Assembly (NCBI GenBank): GCA_030065825.1
Contig: JASJCY010000005.1
Span: 1 to 64,000 of the forward strand
Direction: 5' to 3'
Source of the DNA: Nostocaceae cyanobacterium
Lineage (GTDB): Bacteria > Cyanobacteriota > Cyanobacteriia > Cyanobacteriales > Nostocaceae
Length of the DNA: 64,000 nt
The translations under genes were made by a program, and so were the position numbers. The stretch's first letter is position 1; the number at the start of each line of letters is the position of its first letter. Of the stretch, positions 20,454 to 29,645 are shown piece after piece. The notes beneath the pieces are model-generated. The model saw only the letters and a program-made list of their open reading frames with translations, searched no databases and had not been told where the DNA came from.

Positions 20454-20633
20454 ATGGATTTGATTGGTATTACTTTAGTGACGCTACTAAATACTGCTAT
20501 CTGTCTTGTTTTTCCTAAAGTACTACATTTAATTGTGGCTCCTAAAGCTAAAGCTGAAAAAAAGGTACGAACAGTAACTGTTAATGTTCAGGAACAAGAT
20601 AGCAGTTCTGAAATACCGAGTTTTCCTTATTAA
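20454..20633 (+). CDS. Small single-pass membrane protein, paralogue 2 (59 aa)
   Basis: ORF of 59 residues: ATG 20454, TAA 20631-20633. A hydrophobic N-terminal helix (DLIGITLVTLLNTAICLVFP) is followed by KVLHLIVAP, a basic stretch rich in Ala and Lys, and an acidic/Ser tail ending PSFPY. GAGGGG lies 8 bases before the ATG. It is the paralogue of the 82-residue protein 540 bp upstream. Conservation of start, helix, CLxFPK and FPY in two neighbouring copies argues for a real small protein. Role unknown; possibly a membrane-protein modulator. Confidence 0.65.
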   Translation: MDLIGITLVTLLNTAICLVFPKVLHLIVAPKAKAEKKVRTVTVNVQEQDSSSEIPSFPY

Positions 20634-20647
20634 GGGTAAAAAAAGGT

Positions 20648-20773
20648 GGTGTTGCTGAATCAAGGTATGAATTCAGTTTCGCGCATGAGACGCAAAGCAG
20701 AACTTCCCACAAGGTAGAATCGTTGTTTAATTATACCTAAAAATACAAATTCACAGTCCAATTCAGCAACGCC
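20648..20773. repeat. MITE-like element GTTGCTGAAT...ATTCAGCAACGCC, copy b
   Basis: A 126-bp block with inverted ends GTGTTGCTGAAT and ATTCAGCAACGCC and no coding content. It follows the stop of the 59-residue gene by 14 bases. Confidence 0.7.
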
Positions 20774-20918
20774 AAAAAGGTAAATCACAGACATGCATAA
20801 ATAAAACATATAGAATGATTTAGCCCAATTCGGAAGGATTTTTTGCTAGTTTCAGATGTCGATTCATCCTGCAAATAATGCAATGCCTTTTATTTATATT
20901 TATCTGCAAACATTAATG

Positions 20919-22013
20919 TTACTTGCGATTTTGAGGCTGGCATCCTTTGTCTGGAGCAACTGTTGAATTTGGTCTATCGTAAATGCTAGCATATCCAGTC
21001 TCTTTGAGCAAATCCTGTCCTTGTTGTGTCAACATTAAATTTGCATAGGCTTCCCCTACTTTTTGTTTTTCTGGATTATTCGTGTCAATAATTACATACA
21101 ACTTGCGGGTAATCGGGTAGCGACCACTGCTAATTGCCTTAGAGTTAACTCTTATCCTGTTTTTAAAACGAACGCAGTTCTCGTATTTATCAAACTGCAA
21201 AGAAATGTAGGGTGAAATGGCTCTTTCTTCTGATTTTATTCTCAGAGGCAAGGACTTAACACGACATTGCCATATTACCTCCGGTATTGAGGCAAAATAG
21301 ATACCTCCTTTGTTGTTTGCGACTTTCTTTATACCATCAGTTGTGTTTATTGCAAACTTAGAATAAGGAATCAATTCCTCATCCTTAATCTTTAATACAT
21401 TATTAATAAAATAACGTGGTGTACCCCCGTCATTTGGGTCGCGAGTGTATGCTATAATTGGTATATCTTCACCGCCAAATTCCTTCCAGTTAGTAGTTTT
21501 ACCTGTGTAAATATCTTTTAGTTGATCTAGTGTCAAACTTTGAATCTTCAGTTCGCGGTTGACTGCAATTGCAATACCATCAATAGCTATTTCTTTTTGT
21601 ATAAGACCTTTCTTTTTTTCCTCATCTTTCAGTGGTCGAGAAGACATAGAAAAATGCAGTTTATTACCTAACAACATTCTAATACCTGTCCCAGATCCTG
21701 GTGTTTCATTTTTATCATGTTTCTGGTATTTTATTGTAAAATTTGGTTGTGCATTTTGAATTTCTGGGTGAATTTTGTCCCAAATTGGAACCCAAGTCGT
21801 ACTACCTCCATACTTAAATTCCCCGCTAGGAATGTTCGGCACATCTCTAAAATTGTCGTCTTTCTGCACGGGACTATTAATCTGATTTGCAGCAGGGGAA
21901 TTATTAGTGCAATTCTCATCATGAGAAATCCAACTATTGACTAACCATAAAATTATTGCAGAAATGAAAAATATACTTAAATAAAGAATCGGGTGTTTGC
22001 GATTTATATTCAT
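20919..22013 (-). CDS. PstS-like periplasmic binding protein
   Basis: A 364-residue substrate-binding protein of the phosphate-binding (PstS) superfamily. It has an N-terminal membrane helix or uncleaved signal (ILYLSIFFISAIILWLVNSW), a polar spacer, then GEFKYGGSTTWVPIWDKI, the SGTGIRMLLGNK phosphate-loop-like region, DGIAIAVNRELKIQSLTLDQ with LKDIYTGKTTNWKEFGG, RDPNDGGTPRYFINNVL, and a C-terminal YANLMLTQQGQDLLKETGY. No pstCAB transporter genes are near. It lies 223 bp downstream of a Ser/Thr kinase gene on the same strand, so it may act as a sensory rather than a transport component. Confidence 0.85.
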   Translation of the reverse strand: MNINRKHPILYLSIFFISAIILWLVNSWISHDENCTNNSPAANQINSPVQKDDNFRDVPNIPSGEFKYGGSTTWVPIWDKIHPEIQNAQPNFTIKYQKHDKNETPGSGTGIRMLLGNKLHFSMSSRPLKDEEKKKGLIQKEIAIDGIAIAVNRELKIQSLTLDQLKDIYTGKTTNWKEFGGEDIPIIAYTRDPNDGGTPRYFINNVLKIKDEELIPYSKFAINTTDGIKKVANNKGGIYFASIPEVIWQCRVKSLPLRIKSEERAISPYISLQFDKYENCVRFKNRIRVNSKAISSGRYPITRKLYVIIDTNNPEKQKVGEAYANLMLTQQGQDLLKETGYASIYDRPNSTVAPDKGCQPQNRK

Positions 22014-22236
22014 GTAAATAATTAGTACTAAACTATTCTGAGTTAAAACTATATAACTGAAATTAGTCTAATTTTTGTGGAATGGGCATTTCTGCTCTTC
22101 CAAATATTTAATTTAGATGTGCTTTAGCTTAAAAAATAAATTACTAGGCAATGTGCAATTTATTCTTGAAACCCATAACATCACTGTTTAGAATATTCAT
22201 ATTCCAAGGCTTTGAAAAATTGCACATGACCAATTA

Positions 22237-23808
22237 TTAATTCTCCTTGTCGAGGATATGACGTAATAAACTCATTACAGTCCATCCCAACAAACTCGAT
22301 AAAAGAGTTAATAATCCCGGTATTAAAATGCGGTTAAACAGTTCCCATGCTTCTAGCTTTGAGGTTCGTAAAGTGGGAACAAAAAGGAAAATTAGCAGAG
22401 TGGGAATTACTGAACTAATAAACAACAGAAACAGTTGCTTAATGCTGCGTCCTTTGGCAATGAAGAAAGAAACTGAAATAAAAACAACAATCAGTACTAG
22501 CCAAAACCCAGTATTAATCCAACTCGTTCCCAAATAACTGATAATTGCAAGCGCTATCAGAAAGCTAAAAGGACTTGTAAGTACAGCACTCAGATTTGAG
22601 AATTTACTTTTATTCTTTTGTTTGGGTGTGTTTTTTTCTGATGGGTGTATTGGTTTTAGAACTTCAATATTTGCAGGGGTCTGTGGGGAATTTGGATTAT
22701 TAGCAACTGAGGGTTCTGTTTCTGAGGATGGCTCAGTTTGTTTTCCATGGGATAAGGATGATTCAATTGGTGGTTGTGTTGGTTTTATATGTTCAATATC
22801 TGGAAGATTCTGGGGGCAATTTTGACTATTGGCAACTGAGAGTTCTGTTTCTGAGGGTCGCTCAGTTTGTTTTCCATCAGATAAAGGTGATTTTATAGTG
22901 TCTTTATCGGATGGAAGTAAGTCCAACCATTCTTCTATTGTCTGAGGACGTTCTTTTGGATGAATTTGCATTCCCAAGATAATGGCTTGTTCCACCTCAT
23001 TACTGATTTTTGGGTTTAACTTATGTAAAGGAATTAATGGCTCTTCTGACCTCAATATTGAAGGAGTTGGTGCCTGACCACTCAACAAATAATACAATGT
23101 TGCTGCTAAGGCATATACATCGGTATAAGCTCCTCTTTCATATCTTTTTTTATGTTGCTCTATTGGTGCAAAATCCTCTGTTAAATATGGAGTATGCTGT
23201 TCTATCTGTAAATTACGGGATATCCCAAGATCGATTAAAACTGCCTCTAAGCCATTAGCTCTCCTGATAATATTTCTCGGTTTGACATCGCGGTGTAGCA
23301 ATCCCTGATTATGAACTACTTTTAGTGCCTCACCAATTTGCCGAATATAACACAAAGCCTCTCTTTCAGAGAGACGACCTTTGTCTTTCACCCAAATATG
23401 TAAATCTTCACCTTCAATGTAATCCATTACAAGGCACCATCCTTCAGGTGTCTTGAAAATGTCTTTATATGGAACAATATAATGATGTTTACATCTTGCT
23501 AGATTAATTGCTTCTTTAATAAAATTTTCTTCAAATTTTTCAAACTCTTCGCTTTGAAATTCTTTTCTTATTTTTTTGATAACTACATTTTGCAATTTTT
23601 TATTTTTGGCAAGATAGATATCACTAAAACCGCCCATTCTCAATTTTTTTTCAATGGTATACTCACCATTTTTTAACTGATGACCTCGATGCCAGCTACT
23701 GTTTTGAAACTGATTTTTAGAAACACACTTTATTTCTTGCTCTGAAATTTTGCTATTTTCCTGACTAGATTTTCCATTGTTATCATTGCTTATTTGTTTG
23801 TCAAACAT
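22237..23808 (-). CDS. Membrane Ser/Thr protein kinase
   Basis: A 523-residue Hanks-type kinase. Gly loop RMGGFSDIYLA, catalytic Lys in VVIKKI (K78), HRDVKPRN catalytic loop (D174), and a DLG instead of DFG metal motif (LIDLGISR, D193), followed by an APIEQ activation end. After the kinase come two tandem ~43-residue Ser/Pro/Glu-rich repeats (each with a GKQTE...SETE...SVAN pattern) and four C-terminal membrane helices (from about residue 412), so the kinase is cytoplasmic and tethered at its C-terminus. AGAGGT lies 9 bases before the ATG. Probably expressed with the downstream PstS-like gene. Confidence 0.9.
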   Translation of the reverse strand: MFDKQISNDNNGKSSQENSKISEQEIKCVSKNQFQNSSWHRGHQLKNGEYTIEKKLRMGGFSDIYLAKNKKLQNVVIKKIRKEFQSEEFEKFEENFIKEAINLARCKHHYIVPYKDIFKTPEGWCLVMDYIEGEDLHIWVKDKGRLSEREALCYIRQIGEALKVVHNQGLLHRDVKPRNIIRRANGLEAVLIDLGISRNLQIEQHTPYLTEDFAPIEQHKKRYERGAYTDVYALAATLYYLLSGQAPTPSILRSEEPLIPLHKLNPKISNEVEQAIILGMQIHPKERPQTIEEWLDLLPSDKDTIKSPLSDGKQTERPSETELSVANSQNCPQNLPDIEHIKPTQPPIESSLSHGKQTEPSSETEPSVANNPNSPQTPANIEVLKPIHPSEKNTPKQKNKSKFSNLSAVLTSPFSFLIALAIISYLGTSWINTGFWLVLIVVFISVSFFIAKGRSIKQLFLLFISSVIPTLLIFLFVPTLRTSKLEAWELFNRILIPGLLTLLSSLLGWTVMSLLRHILDKEN

Positions 23809-24478
23809 AATATCTACCTCTGTCTTATTTGAAAATGTTTAGTGCAAAACATCTAGAGCAATACTTAGGTATTTCAAACTGTTGATAGTTGTTTGATTCT
23901 CATGATTTATCTAGGATTGCTATAATCTGAATAAACATTTACTCCTTAGAGGATGTAAGTTTATAGATTTGCTACAAAATATTACCCGTATCTTAGAAAA
24001 GGATTTGAGTTTGCTTATAATACATTTAAAATACAAAGGTTAAGATTAGTTTAAGAGATATTCATCAAATTTAGGCAGCATTTGAATTTTGTAACAATAC
24101 CCACCGAAGGGTATCACTACAAGGGTAGAGTAGCGACATTCTGCGTTGTAGCTTACTTCTGTTACAGGAGTACGTGTCTATAGTCTGCGGGCTTTTTGCC
24201 TCCACTGGGATGCTCTCTCAAATTTATGTATTTCCTTTTCTGAAACACATTGACTTTTTTACATTATTTAATAAAAAAATATTTAAGTTTTAATTTATTA
24301 ATACAAAAAAATATCTTTAGGTACTAAGGGCTGTTCGCAAGTGTTACCAAAGCTGTTTATCTAGATGCTCGGTTGTTATAATGGATATAAATGAAACAGA
24401 AATTTTTCGTGAAATAGCAACAAAACTTGGGCATTAGACATAAGCGTGAAAATTAATTATGCGTTGCCCAAAACCCTT

Positions 24479-24511
24479 GTTCGGTGACGTTGCAATGCAA
24501 CGTCACCGAAC
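24479..24511. repeat. Perfect 15-bp stem hairpin
   Basis: GTTCGGTGACGTTGC-AAT-GCAACGTCACCGAAC: 15-bp arms and a 3-base loop without mismatch. The CGTTGCA core also occurs in the 14164-14184 palindrome. No T-tract follows, so a mobile-element or REP-like origin is more likely than a terminator. Confidence 0.85.
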
Positions 24512-24531
24512 ATTCTTTTCCACCAGATGTC

Positions 24532-24711
24532 TATTGCTGAATATAATAACTATGAATATGAAATAAAAACCTCACCCCGTCCTACGGACACCCCTCTTTG
24601 AACTTGTAACAGAGGGGAAGGGGAGTCACTGCTCCGCTATGGTTAAGCGCGTTGTAGCAAGTGGGGTGGTGAGGTGTATTTTGTAAATTCATATTCCAAT
24701 TCAGCAACGCC
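24532..24711. repeat. MITE-like element TTGCTGAATA...TTCAGCAACGCC, copy c
   Basis: A 180-bp block with inverted ends ATTGCTGAAT / ATTCAGCAACGCC and inner TATGAATATGA / TTCATATT. Inside is the CCTCACCCCGTCCTACGGAC type hairpin also found at 35905-35970. It abuts the 3' end of recQ. Confidence 0.7.
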
Positions 24712-24723
24712 AAAACTTGTATA

Positions 24724-26880
24724 TCACTTGCTATTTTGACATCGCCATTTACCTCTAACTAAGCGAATTTCATCAAAACTATAATCATCACCAAGATACT
24801 CCTTAATTGGTGTGAGGGCAATATCTCCTAAAACATCTAATACTTGCCATATTTTTTGTTGTTTTTGGGGACTTACCAACTGATTTAAATCTATTGGTTG
24901 ATTTTTCTCAATTAAATCACTCAGGTGACGGATAATTGTTGTGGGACGGAGATTGCGTTGTTGGGCAATTTCGTTAACATTTAAACCTTGTTGATATAGT
25001 TGTAAAGTCAGTGATTCTGTGTCTGAAGGTAAGTTAGAACTGGGTGAGGTTTTCACCTGGGAATTGGACAAATTTTGTTCTTGACGGTAAGCACGAATTT
25101 CTGCCAGGAATTTATCACCATATTCTTCTAATTTGCGAGTCACTACCCCAGAAAGCTGACCAAATTCTGCTTTTGTTTGGGGTTGTACCTGTGCCATCAA
25201 TTTTAAGGTAGAATCAGCAAAGATAACGTAGGGTGGGATAGACTGTTCGTCAGCGATTTGTTTACGTAAAGAACGCAACCTGTAGAGTAAAATTTCTGCT
25301 TGCGAGGCTTTTGTACTTCTTTGTTGTGATATAATCTTTGGTTGTACGGGAACTACAATGGAAACTGTCCGCTGTCGTCGCATGACTTCCCAACTGAGAG
25401 CGTTTAATTTCAGTACAGAGTAACCATCGGTAGTTTGTTCTAATAAACCTTGATGGAGGAGAGAACGTCCAAGCAATCGCCATTCATCCACCGTTCTATC
25501 TTTACCAATACCATAGGTAGAGAGCTCATTGTGTTTGTATTGTAAGACCTTCCTATTTTTGGAACCCCGCAATACGTCTATAATATGAGTCATACCAAAT
25601 TTTTCTTTGCAACGAGCCACACAAGATAGGAATTTCATCGCTTCTATTGTCCAATCTTGCACGGGTTTGGAATAACGACAGTTATCACAATTATTACAAC
25701 TACCAGGGAATCTCTCCCCAAAATAACCTAGTTGAATCGTGCGACGACAGTCTGTACCCTCGGCATAATCTATCATTTGTCGCAGTTGCTGTTTAGCAAT
25801 TAATTGTTCTTGTTCGTCGCTTTTTTGACTAATACTCCACTCAATAGTTTTGATATCACCATAGCTAAAAAACATTGTACAACGAGAGGGTTCCCCATCT
25901 CTGCCAGCTCTCCCGGATTCTTGATAATAACTCTCCAAATTGCGGGGTAAACTGTAGTGAATCACAAACCGCACATCTGGTTTATTAATTCCCATCCCAA
26001 AAGCGATAGTTGCAACCATCACCCGCACATCATCCCGAATAAAGCGAGTTTGATTTTGACTACGTTCATTGTCACTTAAACCTGCATGGTAGGGAAGGGC
26101 AGAAATTTTGTCATGTTGGAGTTTAAAAGCCAATTCTTCCACTTGTTTGCGTGTCAGACAATAAATAATTCCTGAACCTTCTATTTCCCGAATCATCTCT
26201 AAAATTTCTGGGTAAGTATTCTTATTCTTAGAACGCACCTCATAGTAGAGATTTTGGCGATTAAAGCTAGCAACATGAATATTAGGTTGCTTTAGACCTA
26301 ATTGGGTAATAATATCGGTACGGACGCGATTTGTAGCGGTAGCGGTGAGGGCTAAAACAGGTACATTGGAATAACGTTGACGCAATAAAATTAACTGACG
26401 ATATTCTGGACGAAAATCATGTCCCCATTCCGATACACAGTGTGCTTCATCAATGGCAAATGCAGATATCCCAACTTCATGATGCACTAAATCCAGTAAG
26501 GGGAGAAATCTTTCACTCAACAGACGTTCTGGGGCAACATAGAGTAACTTTACTTTACCGCTTAAAATTGCCTGTTCTCGCGATCGCGTTTGATAACCAT
26601 TGAGAGTGCTGTTAAGAAATGTTGCGGCAATCCCATTTTTTCGCAATGCTTCCACCTGATCTTGCATTAATGCGATTAGTGGGGAGACTACCACGGTTAA
26701 ACCTGATTTTATCAGGGCTGGTAGTTGAAAGCACAGGGACTTACCACCACCGGTTGGCATGACAATCAGTGAATCCCTGTTAGAGAGCGCATTTTCGATA
26801 ACTTCTCGTTGTCCGGGGCGAAAACTGTCGTAACCGAAGTAGTATTTTAGCGCTTTTTCTAAGTTGGGATACTGAGACAT
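24724..26880 (-). CDS. recQ: ATP-dependent DNA helicase RecQ
   Basis: 3'-5' superfamily 2 DNA helicase for recombination repair. Helicase core with MPTGGGKS (Walker A), [18 protein letters not shown] (motif II, DEAH), LTATAT and [11 protein letters not shown] (motif VI). A Zn-binding subdomain follows with Cys in [20 protein letters not shown] and CDNC, then a winged-helix RQC region, an HRDC domain (about 530-605), and a C-terminal helix-turn-helix extension ([20 protein letters not shown]). Length 718 fits the long cyanobacterial form. ATG 26880. The final 20 residues ([11 protein letters not shown]) abut a MITE-like element. Confidence 0.95.
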   Translation of the reverse strand: MSQYPNLEKALKYYFGYDSFRPGQREVIENALSNRDSLIVMPTGGGKSLCFQLPALIKSGLTVVVSPLIALMQDQVEALRKNGIAATFLNSTLNGYQTRSREQAILSGKVKLLYVAPERLLSERFLPLLDLVHHEVGISAFAIDEAHCVSEWGHDFRPEYRQLILLRQRYSNVPVLALTATATNRVRTDIITQLGLKQPNIHVASFNRQNLYYEVRSKNKNTYPEILEMIREIEGSGIIYCLTRKQVEELAFKLQHDKISALPYHAGLSDNERSQNQTRFIRDDVRVMVATIAFGMGINKPDVRFVIHYSLPRNLESYYQESGRAGRDGEPSRCTMFFSYGDIKTIEWSISQKSDEQEQLIAKQQLRQMIDYAEGTDCRRTIQLGYFGERFPGSCNNCDNCRYSKPVQDWTIEAMKFLSCVARCKEKFGMTHIIDVLRGSKNRKVLQYKHNELSTYGIGKDRTVDEWRLLGRSLLHQGLLEQTTDGYSVLKLNALSWEVMRRQRTVSIVVPVQPKIISQQRSTKASQAEILLYRLRSLRKQIADEQSIPPYVIFADSTLKLMAQVQPQTKAEFGQLSGVVTRKLEEYGDKFLAEIRAYRQEQNLSNSQVKTSPSSNLPSDTESLTLQLYQQGLNVNEIAQQRNLRPTTIIRHLSDLIEKNQPIDLNQLVSPQKQQKIWQVLDVLGDIALTPIKEYLGDDYSFDEIRLVRGKWRCQNSK

Positions 26881-26895
26881 GGTAACTAAATGAGT

Positions 26896-27015
26896 GTCTA
26901 AGAGGGTGTTTATAAAACAAATATAAAACTCTCGTGAGGATCGAGAAACCGGGTTTCTTTTGGTTTATATACTCTGATTATCGGTTACCGACCCATAGAA
27001 ACCCGGTTTCTTTGC
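26896..27015. repeat. ~120-bp composite inverted-repeat element, copy 1
   Basis: From CTAAGAGGGTGTTTATAAAA to GAAACCCGGTTTCTTTG. Inner inverted arms GAAACCGGGTTTC / GAAACCCGGTTTC. An almost identical copy lies reverse-complemented at about 60694-60822, 34 kb away. Shorter relatives with AAACCGGGTTTa ends are at 30879-30955, 40367-40429, 40562-40616, 53246-53309 and 57451-57526. Confidence 0.85.
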
Positions 27016-27637
27016 ACTCTCAGGATATCAAACCACAGACATACACCGATCACTTTATTTGTGGTGTATTGGTGGTTACAAGTGTAACTCATTTAGCTTA
27101 CAAGGGCGATCGCACTCAGTACTGCGTGTATACTAAGTTTTTAGTACATATTATAGTTTGGAATTTACGAGATATAGGAATCCGGTTTGATTTCTGAATT
27201 GATTTGTAGGGGGAGGGAACTCTTAATAGGGAATAGGAAATAGGGAACTCTTAGAGGATGTTTGAAAAGTATTATGTTTAACATCACAACCCTAAAAACC
27301 TAACCCCTAACCCCTGGGGGAAACCCTCTCCTAGAAGGAGAGGGAAGCGGAAAAACTTTTTATATCGGAAGGGGAACAGAAAAATAGGGGTTTTAAAGCC
27401 TCTGGACTAGTAGGAGAGAGGTTAAAAGAGAGGTTTTAAGTAACCTTTTGGACCCCTCAAACAACCTCTTAGCAGGGAACAGAAACTGTACTGAGTTCTG
27501 TAAGCGCACAGCGCAGGCTACACCAATAAAAATCAAATAGTAATCCTATAGAAGTATTTATTTTTTAAGTGCTGAAGTATAAACTCTCAAAATTTATCAT
27601 CTTTATTCTAGTAGAGAATTAGTAAAAATATTAATTT
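27016..27637. other. Intergenic upstream of the RT gene, with one diverged array unit
   Basis: 27254-27475 is a longer, diverged copy of the element that is tandemly repeated downstream of the RT gene: left end AGAGGATGTTTGAAAAGTAT, right end CAAACAACCTCTTA. 27485-27637 is AT-rich and holds the RT promoter region; TAAAAATATTAAT just before the ATG is the only -10-like sequence noted. No Shine-Dalgarno is obvious. Confidence 0.6.
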
Positions 27638-29581
27638 ATGCATAAATTTAATCCATCACAGCTAGGTTATTTTCTGAACTTCCACTTGTGGGAGGATGCT
27701 AAAAAGCTGTTAGATTTTCAAATAAATCAAATGGATAAAAATCCTCATTATCATACATTAAGTATGTTTTATTATCAGAAGATAGTTTCAGTTAAGAATC
27801 AACTTGATAGAGAAAGATATTTTCAACAAAAAGTAGCTAACAATCTTTTTTATGGTTTAGAGAATGAGTTTAATGTCTATGATTATGTTATTCCTAAATC
27901 TCATCTAGGACTTCGTAATCAGAAGTTCTTCACCTATCCCATGAGAGTTTTATACTATTCAATTGGATTATATTTACTTAAAGTATCTCAAGATTTCTTA
28001 CAAGGTTATGTAAATAATAATAAGCAATTCCAATGTTTCTATGGTGGCAATTTACATTTTAATGATGATAAGTTAGTTATCAAACACAAAACTACTTTTT
28101 ACAAAGATTATTACAAAGAATTTAAACGGCAGTTAATCAATCAGGTTGATGACAATAATCAAGATATTAATAATAAGCTTGTTATCAAACTAGATATTCA
28201 AAATTATTTTGATAACATCTGCATGACAAAAATGCTTGATAAAATTGATGCTTTTGTCAAGCCTAATCATAAGAAAAATTTGAATTTTGATGCATCTACC
28301 AAAGAACAAATAGTTTTTTATTTTAACTATATAACAAGCAATCAAGGTGGTATCCCTCAAGCTGACAATAATATTGTTTCTGGCTTTTTAGGTTATATTT
28401 ATCTGCTTTTTGGCGATTTAGCTATCGATACAGATATTTGCAAATATCGTCATTTCATCAAAGAACATAAAATTATTAGATTTGTAGATGATACATATGT
28501 AATTATGAATTTTGCACCCAACACTAAGAAAGAAAAAAAAGAAGAAATTGCTGATTCGCTTACATCGCGGATATCAGATATTCTACATGATGAATTAGGC
28601 TTGAGACTAAATACAAAAACAAGAGTCTACTGGCTTGACGATAAAAAACATCGAGACGAATTACGAAAAAATTTAAAGAAAGTTTCACCAGATTATTATG
28701 TCGATGATGATGAAGATCAAGAAACTCCAGAAAACAAAATTAAGAATATTTTTACAGTGCTTGAGAACCTGAAAGCTTCAAGTATAGATGTTTCACTTTT
28801 TCCCGATGGTTCTCTTGAAGAAGATACCCTAAAAGAAGTATATGATAAAAAAGTAAATCAACTTTTAAAGAAGCCAGATAATCAAACAAGAATTGAACAA
28901 ATATTCAGGGATTTTAATTTTGATTTAGTAAAGGTTATGCCCCGAGAGATTATTTTAATAATTTCCAAAAATCCGAATATTTTAGTTCAATTTGTCAAGT
29001 TTCTAGAATCAAAACAAAATATAACTACCAGGGATTTATTTTTAATCATCAACTTTCTGTGCCATACAGAATTTGAAAAGAATAAAATATCTTTATTAAA
29101 ACAGCTAAAAAATAATGCTAGCTTTAGCCAAATTGCTACTGTATATGAAACAGGCAAGATAGCTTCAAATAGTCCTGGATATTATAGTTTATCAGCTAAA
29201 AAAATAATAAATAGAATTGCAAAAGACCCTCATATTATAGAACAAATACGTTTGCGTGTATTCAATGAAAAAATAGGTTCTTATTCAGTTGCACTAAATC
29301 ACCTTCTTAATGAAATTCATGGTATTTGTATGCTAATTGATAACAATAGTCAAAATACAAATAAAAAATATGAAGCAGATGATGTTGTTAAATACCTTGC
29401 TTCTAAATGCCTACCTCATGAAATTTGTATAGATATACGAAACCTTTTCGATAGAAGAAATCACAATACAGTATCACATCCTGGTTCAGAACAAAAAATT
29501 GCCTGGGCAGTTACAAAAAAAGAATATTTACAATATCGTGACGCAGTTGGGAAGTGCTTAGAAATTATTCTAAATTCATAA
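27638..29581 (+). CDS. AbiA-like reverse transcriptase with C-terminal HEPN domain
   Basis: A 647-residue protein with reverse-transcriptase motifs: motif A KLDIQNYFDNI (D186), motif B NQGGIPQADNNIVSGFLGY (236-253), and motif C RFVDDTYVIM (D284, D285). After a helical middle region the C-terminus ends in a HEPN-like segment, DIRNLFDRRNHNTVSHPGSE, with an R-x6-H motif (R607, H614) expected of metal-independent RNases. RT followed by alpha-helical repeats and HEPN is the layout of abortive-infection protein AbiA of the Abi/unknown-group RTs. Such proteins protect against phage. There is no maturase, endonuclease or group II intron hallmark. The gene is much more AT-rich than its neighbours, flanked by repeats on both sides, and has no partner gene. 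RT call certain; AbiA-type call likely. Confidence 0.85.
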   Translation: MHKFNPSQLGYFLNFHLWEDAKKLLDFQINQMDKNPHYHTLSMFYYQKIVSVKNQLDRERYFQQKVANNLFYGLENEFNVYDYVIPKSHLGLRNQKFFTYPMRVLYYSIGLYLLKVSQDFLQGYVNNNKQFQCFYGGNLHFNDDKLVIKHKTTFYKDYYKEFKRQLINQVDDNNQDINNKLVIKLDIQNYFDNICMTKMLDKIDAFVKPNHKKNLNFDASTKEQIVFYFNYITSNQGGIPQADNNIVSGFLGYIYLLFGDLAIDTDICKYRHFIKEHKIIRFVDDTYVIMNFAPNTKKEKKEEIADSLTSRISDILHDELGLRLNTKTRVYWLDDKKHRDELRKNLKKVSPDYYVDDDEDQETPENKIKNIFTVLENLKASSIDVSLFPDGSLEEDTLKEVYDKKVNQLLKKPDNQTRIEQIFRDFNFDLVKVMPREIILIISKNPNILVQFVKFLESKQNITTRDLFLIINFLCHTEFEKNKISLLKQLKNNASFSQIATVYETGKIASNSPGYYSLSAKKIINRIAKDPHIIEQIRLRVFNEKIGSYSVALNHLLNEIHGICMLIDNNSQNTNKKYEADDVVKYLASKCLPHEICIDIRNLFDRRNHNTVSHPGSEQKIAWAVTKKEYLQYRDAVGKCLEIILNS

Positions 29582-29585
29582 TAAT

Positions 29586-29640
29586 AAACCGGATTGATTA
29601 AGAATATTAACCTGTCAAATCCTACTTTTTGGTTTATAAA
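29586..29640. repeat. Left flank copy of the array-bounding element
   Basis: Sequence from TAAACCGGATTGATTAAGAA through ATTAACCTGTCAAATCCT to TTTTTGGTTTATAAA. It recurs at 30879-30950 on the far side of the tandem array, in the same orientation. The left copy ends abruptly at the first array unit. Confidence 0.75.
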
Positions 29641-29645
29641 CCCTA

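Larger units (their letters stand above)
23809..24723. other. Intergenic, repeat-bearing
   Basis: No gene is recognised. 23830-24090 is AT-rich and should hold the kinase promoter. 24100-24230 holds CCACCGAAGGGTATC-type mosaic. 24479-24511 is a perfect hairpin and 24532-24711 is a MITE-like element, both listed separately. Confidence 0.5.
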
